Assembly: GCA_963678555.2 (NCBI GenBank) | Contig: OY782871.2 | Span: 248,001-312,000 of the forward strand | Origin: SABI01 sp963678555 | Lineage (GTDB): Bacteria; Spirochaetota; Spirochaetia; Sphaerochaetales; Sphaerochaetaceae | Direction: 5' to 3' | DNA: 64,000 nucleotides | Part shown: positions 9,072 to 17,505 of the stretch, one piece after another | Position numbering within the stretch: the stretch's first letter is position 1 | Layout: every line of letters begins with the position of its first letter | The notes under the pieces: model-generated | Database searches by the model: none | What the model saw: only the letters and a program-made list of their open reading frames with translations | What the model was told of the DNA's origin: nothing | Program-made: the position numbers and the translations under genes

Positions 9072-10410
9072 ACAGGGATTACCAATTATTTCAATCATCG
9101 GGCGGCCGAACGTAGGGAAATCGACCCTGTTCAACCGCCTGATCCAGAAACGTCGGGCGATTACCGACCCGACACCGGGAGTGACCCGTGACCCGATACC
9201 TGAGAAATGGCTGCTGGGAAACAACAGGGTTCTGCTCGTCGATACCGGAGGTATCAAACTTGAACAGGAGGGACTCGACTCTCTTGTGACCGAGCGCGCC
9301 CTCTCGATCCTGAATATCTCGGATGCGGTGATCCTGCTGATGGACTGCACCGAGGTGTCCCAGGAGGATGAGGTTCTCATAGAGCGCCTCAGACCGTTCA
9401 GTGATAAACTGATCCTTGCGGTGAACAAGGTGGATTCCCCGGGACGCGATGATCTGGTGTACGAATACTACAGGTTCGGGTATGAACGTGTGATCCCGAT
9501 CTCCTCTGCCCATGGGCTGGGTATCGACCTCCTGGAAGAGGAGCTGCTCGAGATGTTCGACATGGAGGAACTCGATGAGCCCGAGGTGGAAAAGGAGCGG
9601 CTCAAGATAGCCGTGCTTGGCAAACCAAACACCGGCAAAAGCACCCTCACCAATGCCCTCAGCGGAAAAGACGTCTCCATCGTAAGTGATATCCCCGGGA
9701 CAACCAGAGATGTCGTGATGGGAGATTTCAGCTATAAGGGGACCGATTTTACCATCCTCGATACCGCCGGGATACGGCGAAAGAAGAAGGTGGAGGAGGA
9801 TGTCGAGTACTACTCGGTGAACCGTGCGATCAAGACGATCGATGAAGCCGATGTGGTCCTCCTTATCATCGATATCAACACAGGACTGGTGGAGCAGGAC
9901 AAGAAGATAGCACAGCAGATCGTCAGGCGCGGAAAGGGTGTGATTCTGGTTCTCAACAAGGCGGACACGCTCAGCGGTATTCCCAATGAAATCGAAGCAA
10001 TCAAGGATCGTGCACGATTCCTCTTCCCGATCCTCTCCTATGCCCCGATCGTTCCGATCAGCGCCAAGGAAGGAACCGATATCCCTCTCATGCTCGACAC
10101 GATCTGGAAGGTATACCGGCAGCTGAACAAGCGTATCGACACCTCTCAGGTGAATGCCGCACTTCGTGACTGGGGTGCCGCCTATCAGCCTCCACGGGGT
10201 AAGAAAGGCTACTTCAAGGTCCTGTACGGCACTCAGGTGAGTGCAGCTCCTGTCCGGTTCCTCTTCTTTGTGAACAGGAAGAAGGACTTTCCTGAAGGGT
10301 ATGTGAAGTATCTTCAGAACTGCATCAGGCGTGACCTCGGCTTCCCGAGTATACCGGTGGTCATCGATATCAGGGAGAGAAGGCGCAACGCGCCTCAGAC
10401 GAAGCTCTGA
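9040..10410 (+). CDS. der: Ribosome-biogenesis GTPase Der (EngA)
   Basis: Tandem-GTPase assembly factor for the 50S subunit, 456 residues. The first G domain has GRPNVGKST (about 22-30) and DTGG; the second has GKPNTGKST, DTAGIRRKKK and NKAD. The C-terminal KH-like domain follows (about 360-456). The ATG at 9040 lies inside the end of ptsI; no better start is visible before the first G1 motif. The HAD gene downstream starts on the A of the stop codon (TGATG), a one-base overlap that suggests translational coupling. Confidence 0.95.
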   Translation: MTDSVLSSLREQGLPIISIIGRPNVGKSTLFNRLIQKRRAITDPTPGVTRDPIPEKWLLGNNRVLLVDTGGIKLEQEGLDSLVTERALSILNISDAVILLMDCTEVSQEDEVLIERLRPFSDKLILAVNKVDSPGRDDLVYEYYRFGYERVIPISSAHGLGIDLLEEELLEMFDMEELDEPEVEKERLKIAVLGKPNTGKSTLTNALSGKDVSIVSDIPGTTRDVVMGDFSYKGTDFTILDTAGIRRKKKVEEDVEYYSVNRAIKTIDEADVVLLIIDINTGLVEQDKKIAQQIVRRGKGVILVLNKADTLSGIPNEIEAIKDRARFLFPILSYAPIVPISAKEGTDIPLMLDTIWKVYRQLNKRIDTSQVNAALRDWGAAYQPPRGKKGYFKVLYGTQVSAAPVRFLFFVNRKKDFPEGYVKYLQNCIRRDLGFPSIPVVIDIRERRRNAPQTKL

Positions 10411-11141
10411 TGGCGATACAGGGAATCTGTTTCGACATAGACGGCACGCTGTACCCCTCCTGGATGACCAGGGTTCTCCTCCTGCCCACCACGTTTCCCG
10501 ACATACGGATGATGAGCGCGGTGAGGAAGTTCCGTAACCGTGTGAGGGAGGAAGGGTACATACACCCTCAAGGTGAGGGAGAGCAGGCTTTCATTGAACA
10601 GCAGGCACGCTTCGTGCTGGAGCAGCTGAAGCGCCCTGTCACCGCGGAATCAGTGAGCCTGATGAGCGCGAAGATAGACCGGCAGCTTTACCGTACGATG
10701 GAGCGTTCGTTCACCTTGATCCGTCCCTTTCCCTATCTCAGTGAGACGCTATCCTCTCTCGTCGCTGAGGGCCTGACCCTCTCGGCCCTCTCTGACTTCC
10801 CCGTCGCAGGGAAGCTTGAGACGCTGGGAGTCGAGCGGTACTTTGCCTACCGTTCCTGCGCTCAGGAGACCGGTTATCTAAAGCCTCACCGGGAACCGTT
10901 CCTTCACATGGCCGAGATGATGGGGCTCGAGCCCTCACAGATCCTGTATGTGGGAGACAGCTACCGCAAGGACATGGTCGGTGCAAAGCGGGCAGGGATG
11001 AAAACCATCTTGCTCATGAAGTCAGCCCGTGGTACAACTGAGAGAGAGAAGGGGAAGTACTCTGATTCTCATCCTGCGGCCGACACGGTGTTCTCCGATT
11101 ATAGAGACTTCCACACTCAGGTTACCGGACTTATCACTTAG
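10410..11141 (+). CDS. HAD-superfamily hydrolase
   Basis: 243-residue haloacid-dehalogenase-type phosphatase. Motif I is FDIDGTLYPSW (about 6-16) with the nucleophile/acid Asp pair; motif II is the SALSDFPV segment; motif III Lys lies in TGYLKPHREPF; motif IV is LYVGDSYRKDMVGAKRAGM. The helical insertion between motifs I and II marks a C1-type cap, as in phosphoglycolate phosphatase and YjjG-type nucleotidases. The substrate cannot be told from sequence. It is coupled to der upstream and lies 9 bases before the coiled-coil gene. Confidence 0.85.
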   Translation: MAIQGICFDIDGTLYPSWMTRVLLLPTTFPDIRMMSAVRKFRNRVREEGYIHPQGEGEQAFIEQQARFVLEQLKRPVTAESVSLMSAKIDRQLYRTMERSFTLIRPFPYLSETLSSLVAEGLTLSALSDFPVAGKLETLGVERYFAYRSCAQETGYLKPHREPFLHMAEMMGLEPSQILYVGDSYRKDMVGAKRAGMKTILLMKSARGTTEREKGKYSDSHPAADTVFSDYRDFHTQVTGLIT

Positions 11142-11150
11142 GAGGACTGA

Positions 11151-12728
11151 ATGGCAGAACTGCTTCCCATGATTCTCTCTGTCGGACTCTTCTTCCTGAC
11201 TCTTATCATCATCATCACCCTTCGCAAATCCGACCGTAACGAGCACAGGCTCGAGCAGGTGAAGCGGTACGTGGGCAGTCATCTGGAAATGCTGAAGACC
11301 AAGGATAACGAACTCCTTGCACATATCAGTGAGTATGAGTCCCGGTTCATCGAGGCACAGAATCAGGCAGCCGCCATGATCAGCGAGATAGAGGATAAAC
11401 GGGAACGCCTTTTCGCTCACGTCAAGGAACTGATAGAACTCGAAGCCACTGTCGTCCACTACCACGAAGTTCTAACCGACCTCTCGACCCTTACCCTGCA
11501 GGCAGAACAGAGGATCACCTACGTGCAGGAGCAGGTGGACCGTCTTAAAGCGGTGGAACAGCTTATTGACCGCTACCGGGAAGAGGTGAGTGAGAGTGAA
11601 GATAACCTCGACCAGATCGAGGAGAGCGTGCACCAGAGAATCTCACTGTTCGAACAGAGAGTCGACTCGTACGCTGCAGGGGTTCTGGAGAGTACTGAGA
11701 CCATGCTGACAGAGCAGCGGCAGGAATTTATCGGGACCATGGACCCGCTTCTTGCCCAGGTGCGTTCACTTATCATACCCCTGTTGGACCGTATCACTGC
11801 CCATGTCGATACTCTGAGTGACCGGCAGAAGGAATTCTCCCGCTCTCTGACCGGCTCTCTTGATGAGGCCTCACTGGGCCTTGCCCGGATGAAGGAGGAG
11901 GAACATCTCCTTCTCGAGGATGTCGAAGAACTGTCAAGACGGAAAGTATCCCTATCACAGGACCTCGAAGAGCTTGAGGGCAGATGCTCTGCAGGAGCGC
12001 GGGAGCTTGAAGAGACTTCACAACGCGTGAGTGACGAGCGGGACGAACTTGCCGCCGTGTCCCGGGAGGTCCTCAACAGTCGGGAGGAACTGGACACCAT
12101 GGCCTCACAGGTATCTCAGACGAGAGAGGACCTCGATCAGCTATCCCGGGAGGTGGTTGAGGGAAACCGGTCCCTCACAACCCTCGATCAGCAGCTGGAG
12201 CAGATGAATGAACAGACTCGCATGGCACAGCAGGAGAAAAGCAGAGTGGAAGAGGACCTCGAAACCGGCAGGGCGAATCTTGATGACCTTACCAGCCGGA
12301 TCGAAGCCTCTCATGAGGTGAATCAGCAGCTTCTCGATGAGAAAGCACGTATCGAACAGGATATTGAGGAAGCGCTACGGATCCAGAAGGAGATGAGAGA
12401 GCAGGAAGAACTGCTCAGCATGAGAGAGCGTGAAAGGATCGACTATCCTGACTTCGAAGAAGACAGCATACGTGCTGAAGAGGAGGATCTTCCCGTCCGG
12501 GATGAACCTTCCGTGGAGCCGGATGTCCCGGTGGAGCGTGCTTGCGAAGAGGATACCTCTGATCTCCTTCTGTTCGAAGAGGAACAGGGTCACTCGGATG
12601 AGGAGATGCCTTCCTCCGCTGATGCGGAGATACCGAAAGGGGATCCCGGCCTGCCGGTAGAGGATGAGGATGAGGATGACGAGGAAGAGGTCATAGTGGA
12701 CTTTGATGAGGATGACGAGAGAGTCTGA
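11151..12728 (+). CDS. Membrane-anchored long coiled-coil protein, function unknown
   Basis: 525-residue protein with a strong ribosome-binding site (AGGAGG). One N-terminal transmembrane helix (LLPMILSVGLFFLTLIIIITL) is followed by heptad-rich coiled coil for about 410 residues (many LEQV, ELEELEG, SRREELDTM-like repeats) and a very acidic C-terminal tail (about 430-525) ending in runs of D/E (DEDEDDEEEVIVDFDEDDERV split by short hydrophobics). I recognise no enzymatic domain. The layout resembles spirochaetal structural or scaffold proteins, but this is only a shape comparison. It may be a cytoplasmic filament, a division or envelope scaffold, or a receptor-like protein. Confidence 0.75.
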   Translation: MAELLPMILSVGLFFLTLIIIITLRKSDRNEHRLEQVKRYVGSHLEMLKTKDNELLAHISEYESRFIEAQNQAAAMISEIEDKRERLFAHVKELIELEATVVHYHEVLTDLSTLTLQAEQRITYVQEQVDRLKAVEQLIDRYREEVSESEDNLDQIEESVHQRISLFEQRVDSYAAGVLESTETMLTEQRQEFIGTMDPLLAQVRSLIIPLLDRITAHVDTLSDRQKEFSRSLTGSLDEASLGLARMKEEEHLLLEDVEELSRRKVSLSQDLEELEGRCSAGARELEETSQRVSDERDELAAVSREVLNSREELDTMASQVSQTREDLDQLSREVVEGNRSLTTLDQQLEQMNEQTRMAQQEKSRVEEDLETGRANLDDLTSRIEASHEVNQQLLDEKARIEQDIEEALRIQKEMREQEELLSMRERERIDYPDFEEDSIRAEEEDLPVRDEPSVEPDVPVERACEEDTSDLLLFEEEQGHSDEEMPSSADAEIPKGDPGLPVEDEDEDDEEEVIVDFDEDDERV

Positions 12729-12794
12729 TGTTCCTTCTACCGTGACACCGGCCGGAAAGTGTGACGATTATTCGCTATTGCACAGCAAATTCAC

Positions 12795-12824
12795 TTGACG
12801 ATGGATATTCTCAATCAGTATGTT
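12795..12824 (+). promoter_or_regulatory. Promoter of the grpE-dnaK-dnaJ operon
   Basis: TTGACG (12795-12800), 18-base spacer, TATGTT (12819-12824), about 92 bases before the grpE ATG. I see no CIRCE element (TTAGCACTC palindrome) in 12729-12916, so HrcA control by the classical site is not supported here. Confidence 0.6.
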
Positions 12825-12916
12825 TGTTTTGGTCGCAGGAACTCCCGATGAAGACAGGTATCATCGGTGGGTTGGTTTGTGTCTTACACTATCAAAACAT
12901 GAATACAAGGTAATCC

Positions 12917-13540
12917 ATGAGCAAAAAAAAGAAGCACGAAGAAGAAGTACAGACGTCCGAGGTCACTCAGGAGGATATTTCCGCAGAGCAGGAGCAGGCT
13001 TCGGCTGCACAGGAGACTGACTCATCTGAACAGGAATCAACAGAAACTTTGAGTGCCGAACAGGTGAGAATCGCGAACCTTGAAGCAGATCTTGAGCAGG
13101 TGAAATCAGCTCTGGAAGAGGAGAAGACAACCTACCTCAGAAAGGCTGCCGACATGGAGAACTATCGCAAGCGCCTGATCAGAGAGAAGGAAATGGCCGT
13201 TCAGTATGCCAATGAGAGACTTCTCAATGATCTCATACCGATTCTGGATGATTTCGACCGCGCGATAGAAGCCTCCGCACAGGTAGAAGGTGAGGGTCAC
13301 GCGGAAGGTGTCAAGATGATCCGTCAGCAGATGCTTGATATGCTTGAGAAGAACTGGGGTCTCAAGGTGATGAGTGATATCGTCGGCAGTGAGTTCTCTC
13401 CCCATGAGCATGAAGCTCTCATGATGGAGAGTCGTGACGACATTGAGGTGGAGACGGTCCTTGCCGAATTGCAGAAGGGTTATTATCTTCATTCTAAGGT
13501 GTTACGACACGCGAAAGTTAAAGTGGGTAAACCTGAATAG
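12917..13540 (+). CDS. grpE: Nucleotide-exchange factor GrpE
   Basis: Co-chaperone that releases ADP from DnaK, 207 residues. An acidic, Gln/Glu-rich N-terminal tail (1-50) leads to the long dimerising helix (ANLEADLEQVKSALEEEKTTYLRKAADMENYRKR, shown here only in part by its key YLRKAADMENYRKR motif). The C-terminal beta domain carries VGSEFSPHEHEALM and VLRHAKVKVGKPE. It is first in the chaperone operon; dnaK starts 54 bases later. The start is the ATG with AAGG upstream; a longer overlapping frame from 12820 is spurious. Confidence 0.96.
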   Translation: MSKKKKHEEEVQTSEVTQEDISAEQEQASAAQETDSSEQESTETLSAEQVRIANLEADLEQVKSALEEEKTTYLRKAADMENYRKRLIREKEMAVQYANERLLNDLIPILDDFDRAIEASAQVEGEGHAEGVKMIRQQMLDMLEKNWGLKVMSDIVGSEFSPHEHEALMMESRDDIEVETVLAELQKGYYLHSKVLRHAKVKVGKPE

Positions 13541-13594
13541 CCGAGTGATGAGAATCAGGCTGATACACACAAGAGAAGTATAGAGGAGAAAACA

Positions 13595-15517
13595 ATGGGT
13601 AGAATAATTGGAATTGACCTGGGAACAACGAACTCATGTGTTTCTGTCATGGAGAACGGAGACGCAGTTGTTATCCAGAATAGTGAGGGCCAGAGAACAA
13701 CTCCCTCCATCGTAGGGTTCACAGCAAAGGGCGAGCGTCTGGTTGGGCAGCCTGCCAAGAACCAGATCGTAACCAATGCAGAGAATACAGTTTCTTCGAT
13801 CAAGAGATTCATGGGACGCCGGTTTGCAGAGGTCCCTTCAGAGATCAAGAAAGTATCCTACAAGGTGAAGGCAGGTCCTTCCGATGATATCAGAGTAGAG
13901 ATCCGTGACAAGGACTACTCCCCTCAGGAGATTTCAGCAGCCACTCTTCAGAAGATGAAGAAGACCGCTGAGGACTATCTGGGTGAACCTGTAACAGAAG
14001 CTGTTATTACCGTACCTGCCTACTTCAACGACGCTCAGCGTCAGGCTACCAAAGATGCAGGAAAGATTGCGGGACTTGATGTCAAGCGAATCGTCAATGA
14101 ACCGACCGCTGCAGCTCTGGCCTACGGTCTTGGCAAGGATGCCAATAAGGAAGAGAAGATCGCGGTGTACGACCTCGGCGGTGGTACGTTTGATATCTCT
14201 ATTCTGGAGCTCGGTGACGGTGTCTTCGAAGTGAAATCCACCAATGGTGATACTCACCTCGGCGGTGATGACTTCGATCAGGTTGTCATTGACTGGATGG
14301 TTGAGACGTTCAGAAACGAAACCGGTGTCGACCTTTCGAAAGACAAGATGGCACTCCAGAGACTCAAGGAAGCCGCAGAGAAAGCCAAGATCGAGCTCTC
14401 AAGTACCAAAGATACCTCTATCAACCTTCCCTATATCACTGCCGATGCCTCCGGACCTAAGCACCTCCAGATGAACCTGTCACGTGCTAAGTTCGAGCAG
14501 ATGGTATCTTCTCTCGTGGAAAGAAGCCGCAAACCCTGTCTTGCTGCTCTCAAGGATGCAGGAGTGAGTGCTTCGGACATCGATGAAGTGATTCTCGTCG
14601 GCGGATCAACGCGTATCCCCGCTGTCCAGGCCATCGTCAAGGAGATCTTCCAGAAGGAGCCGCACAGAGGTGTCAATCCTGATGAAGTCGTTGCCATGGG
14701 CGCTGCGATCCAGGGAGGTATTCTCGGTGGGGATGTCAAGGATGTCCTCCTGCTCGATGTCACTCCTCTTTCACTGGGTATAGAAACCCTCGGAGGGATT
14801 TCGACCAAGCTGATCGAGAGAAACACAACCATCCCGACCCGGAAGAGTCAGATCTTCTCGACTGCCGCTGATAATCAGACAGCTGTTTCGATCCATGTCC
14901 TTCAGGGCGAGCGGGAGATGGCCTCACAGAACAGGACACTGGGTAACTTTGACCTTATCGGTATTCCTGCAGCTCCCCGCGGTGTTCCCCAGATCGAGGT
15001 CGCTTTCGACATTGATGCGAACGGTATTGTACACGTAAGCGCCAAGGACCTCGGGACCGGTAAGGAACAGAAGATCAGAATCGAATCCTCCAGCGGCCTC
15101 TCTGAAGCCGATATCGACAAGATGGTCAAGGAGGCTGAGGTTCATGCCGAAGAGGATAAGAGAGAGCGTGAAAAGATCGAGGTGAGAAACGAGGCCGATA
15201 ACCTCCTGTACTCAACAGAGAAATCTCTCAAGGATTATGGCGACAAGATCTCATCTGAAGATAAGGCAGCCATCGAGCAGGCAATGGAAGAGCTCAAGAG
15301 CGCCGTTTCAAGTGACGATCTTGATCAGATCAAAGCAAAGAACGAAGCCCTCCAGAAGGCAGCCTACAAGCTTGCAGAAGAGATGTACAAAGCAGGAGCC
15401 GCTGAAGGTGCCCAGAGCGATGGGACTGCAGGTGGCGGTGGCGCGGAAGACACTTCATCCACCAAGAAGAAAGATAGTGATAATGTAGAAGATGCCGACT
15501 ACGAAGTGGTCGACTAA
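13595..15517 (+). CDS. dnaK: Chaperone DnaK (Hsp70)
   Basis: ATP-dependent Hsp70, 640 residues. The ATPase domain starts with GRIIGIDLGTTNSCVSVMENG and contains DLGGGTFDISILE and the VGGSTRIPAVQ segment. The linker is VLLLDVTPLSLG. The substrate-binding domain and helical lid end in the conserved acidic tail DADYEVVD. The ribosome-binding site GAGGAG is well placed. It works with GrpE and DnaJ encoded on either side. Confidence 0.98.
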   Translation: MGRIIGIDLGTTNSCVSVMENGDAVVIQNSEGQRTTPSIVGFTAKGERLVGQPAKNQIVTNAENTVSSIKRFMGRRFAEVPSEIKKVSYKVKAGPSDDIRVEIRDKDYSPQEISAATLQKMKKTAEDYLGEPVTEAVITVPAYFNDAQRQATKDAGKIAGLDVKRIVNEPTAAALAYGLGKDANKEEKIAVYDLGGGTFDISILELGDGVFEVKSTNGDTHLGGDDFDQVVIDWMVETFRNETGVDLSKDKMALQRLKEAAEKAKIELSSTKDTSINLPYITADASGPKHLQMNLSRAKFEQMVSSLVERSRKPCLAALKDAGVSASDIDEVILVGGSTRIPAVQAIVKEIFQKEPHRGVNPDEVVAMGAAIQGGILGGDVKDVLLLDVTPLSLGIETLGGISTKLIERNTTIPTRKSQIFSTAADNQTAVSIHVLQGEREMASQNRTLGNFDLIGIPAAPRGVPQIEVAFDIDANGIVHVSAKDLGTGKEQKIRIESSSGLSEADIDKMVKEAEVHAEEDKREREKIEVRNEADNLLYSTEKSLKDYGDKISSEDKAAIEQAMEELKSAVSSDDLDQIKAKNEALQKAAYKLAEEMYKAGAAEGAQSDGTAGGGGAEDTSSTKKKDSDNVEDADYEVVD

Positions 15518-15550
15518 GATACGAAACGAACGTGAAGGAAGTGTTGCACC

Positions 15551-16669
15551 GTGGCTAAACGGGATTATTACGAAGTTCTGGGAGTCTCGAAAGGAGCCTC
15601 TCAGGACGAAATAAAGAAAGCCTACAGAAAACTCGCAATAGCCAATCACCCGGATAAGAATCCGGGTGATCATGAGGCTGAGAACAGATTCAAAGAGGCC
15701 AGTGAAGCGTACGAGATTCTCAGCAATGAATCGAAACGTCAGGCGTACGATCAGTACGGTTTTGCCGGAGTCGACAACAACGGTGCCGGAGATTACTCGA
15801 ACGTGTATCGTGATTTCTCCGATCTGTTCGGAGGAGGCGGGTTCGGTGATATCTTCGGATCTTTCTTCGGAGGTGGGGGCGGAGGAGGCCAGAGGACACG
15901 GCGTGGACCTCAGGTCGGTTCCTCTCTCCGTTATGATGTAGAGATTGATTTCAAGGAAGCGGTGTTCGGCACGAAGGTGGAGATATCCTTTGCCCATCAC
16001 GTTCATTGTGATAGCTGTCACGGCACCGGAGGAAAAAGCGGATCAGGCAAGAAGGTCTGCCCGACGTGTAACGGAATGGGTCAGGTGCGTCGTAATTCCG
16101 GATTCTTTGCGATTGCAAGTACCTGTCCGACCTGTCATGGTGAAGGCTATGTTATCGAGAACCCCTGTGATGAGTGTCACGGAACCGGATTGAAGCGGAA
16201 GCAGCAGAAGGTGAAGGTCACGATTCCCGCAGGGGTCGACACAGGAAACCGTGTCTCGTTGGCAGGAATGGGTGATGCCGGTGCCAACGGTGGTCCCTCA
16301 GGTGATCTGTATGTCTATGTCAATGTTCGCCCTCATTCCTATTTTGAGCGTTCGGGCAATGACCTGTACTGTCAGATTCCGATATCCTTCACCCAGGCTG
16401 CCCTTGGGGCAACCATCGAGGTTCTTACCATCGATGATGTGAGAGTGAAAGTGGCAGTACCTGCAGGCACCCAGAGCGGCAAGATGCTCCGTCTGAAAGG
16501 AAGAGGTGTTCCTGTACTGAGAAGCAATTCCCAGCGGGGAGATCAGTATATCCGCCTTGTAGTGGAGACACCGAAGAAACTGAACAGACAGGCGAAGAAA
16601 CTGATGCACGAACTGTCTGAGGCTCTTGGAGAGAATGAGAGACCGGAACCGGTACCGTTCGACGCCTGA
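15551..16669 (+). CDS. dnaJ: Chaperone DnaJ (Hsp40)
   Basis: Co-chaperone that stimulates DnaK ATPase, 372 residues. The J domain (1-70) has the HPD motif in IANHPDKNPG. A Gly/Phe-rich linker (FGGGGFGDIFGSFFGG-type) follows, then four CxxCxGxG zinc motifs (CDSCHGTG, CPTCNGMG, CPTCHGEG, CDECHGTG), and the C-terminal peptide-binding domain. It starts with GTG, preceded by GGAAG. All features of a full type-I DnaJ are present. rlmB follows after 22 bases. Confidence 0.97.
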   Translation: MAKRDYYEVLGVSKGASQDEIKKAYRKLAIANHPDKNPGDHEAENRFKEASEAYEILSNESKRQAYDQYGFAGVDNNGAGDYSNVYRDFSDLFGGGGFGDIFGSFFGGGGGGGQRTRRGPQVGSSLRYDVEIDFKEAVFGTKVEISFAHHVHCDSCHGTGGKSGSGKKVCPTCNGMGQVRRNSGFFAIASTCPTCHGEGYVIENPCDECHGTGLKRKQQKVKVTIPAGVDTGNRVSLAGMGDAGANGGPSGDLYVYVNVRPHSYFERSGNDLYCQIPISFTQAALGATIEVLTIDDVRVKVAVPAGTQSGKMLRLKGRGVPVLRSNSQRGDQYIRLVVETPKKLNRQAKKLMHELSEALGENERPEPVPFDA

Positions 16670-16691
16670 GAGAGATAAGGATAAGCACGCC

Positions 16692-17429
16692 ATGGCAGAT
16701 TATATATCAGGGTTTCATGCAATCGAGGAAGCTCTGAAGGATGAGGGTCTCAGAGGGACCCTCTTCATATGCAGGAATATGGAGAAGCGAAATGACCGTC
16801 TCGAGTCCCTTGCCCGGTATCAGGGGAAGGTGAAGGTCAAGAAGGTAGCACGGGTGGAGATGGACCGCATGTCTCCCGGTACTGATCACCGCGGAGCGCT
16901 TCTCAGTATTACTGTACGGGATCCCTCTACGAGCAGGTCCTTCACTGTAAGTGAGTTTATATCAACACTGAGTGACGATCAGCCTGCCACGGTTCTGATT
17001 CTGGACGGAATTACCGATGTACAGAACCTCGGGGCTATCATGCGCAGTGCCGATCAGTTTGCCGTCTCTCTTGTGATCGTCCCCTCACGACGATCAGCTC
17101 AGAACAATTCTACAGTTGAACGCATCAGCAGCGGAGCCTCACGTCATGTTCCCACAGCCACTGTGACGAATCTTGTACGGGAGATTGAGTTGCTGCAGAA
17201 TGCCGGGTTCTGGATATACGGGGCCGATATGAATGGAGAGAAACTGACCGAAACGAAGTTTCCACCCCGCACTGCCATCATCATGGGATCGGAAGGGAGT
17301 GGTCTCAGTGACCTGATACGCAGGAAATGCGACTACATCGTCTCGATACCCACTCACGGCCACATTGACTCTCTCAACGTGAGTGTAGCAGCCGGTATTC
17401 TCCTGTACGAGGTATCCCGCCAGAAGTAA
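16692..17429 (+). CDS. rlmB: TrmH/SpoU-family 23S rRNA 2'-O-ribose methyltransferase (RlmB-like)
   Basis: SPOUT-class methyltransferase, 245 residues from the ATG at 16692, where the protein begins with the family-typical ISGFHAIEEAL. A longer frame from 16626 overlaps dnaJ and adds only charged residues. The N-terminal substrate-binding domain is followed by the SPOUT motifs: LDGITDVQNLGAIMRSADQF (motif 1 Asn/Arg), IIMGSEGSGL (motif 2), and IPTHGHIDSLNVSVAAGI (motif 3, trefoil knot). RlmB methylates G2251 in E. coli; the exact target here is inferred from family. Confidence 0.9.
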   Translation: MADYISGFHAIEEALKDEGLRGTLFICRNMEKRNDRLESLARYQGKVKVKKVARVEMDRMSPGTDHRGALLSITVRDPSTSRSFTVSEFISTLSDDQPATVLILDGITDVQNLGAIMRSADQFAVSLVIVPSRRSAQNNSTVERISSGASRHVPTATVTNLVREIELLQNAGFWIYGADMNGEKLTETKFPPRTAIIMGSEGSGLSDLIRRKCDYIVSIPTHGHIDSLNVSVAAGILLYEVSRQK

Positions 17430-17505
17430 TACAAACTATTTTCTATTCATGATCCTTTGAAATATGATAGACTGCTTTATACAGCATACTTCAAAGGAGA
17501 TGAAT

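Noticed and set aside
12729..12916. CIRCE/HrcA operator before grpE
   Set aside because: No TTAGCACTC-N9-GAGTGCTAA-like palindrome is present, and no hrcA precedes the operon.
12820..13020. 66-codon frame overlapping the start of grpE
   Set aside because: It begins in the promoter -10 and has no ribosome-binding site; grpE in another frame is certain.
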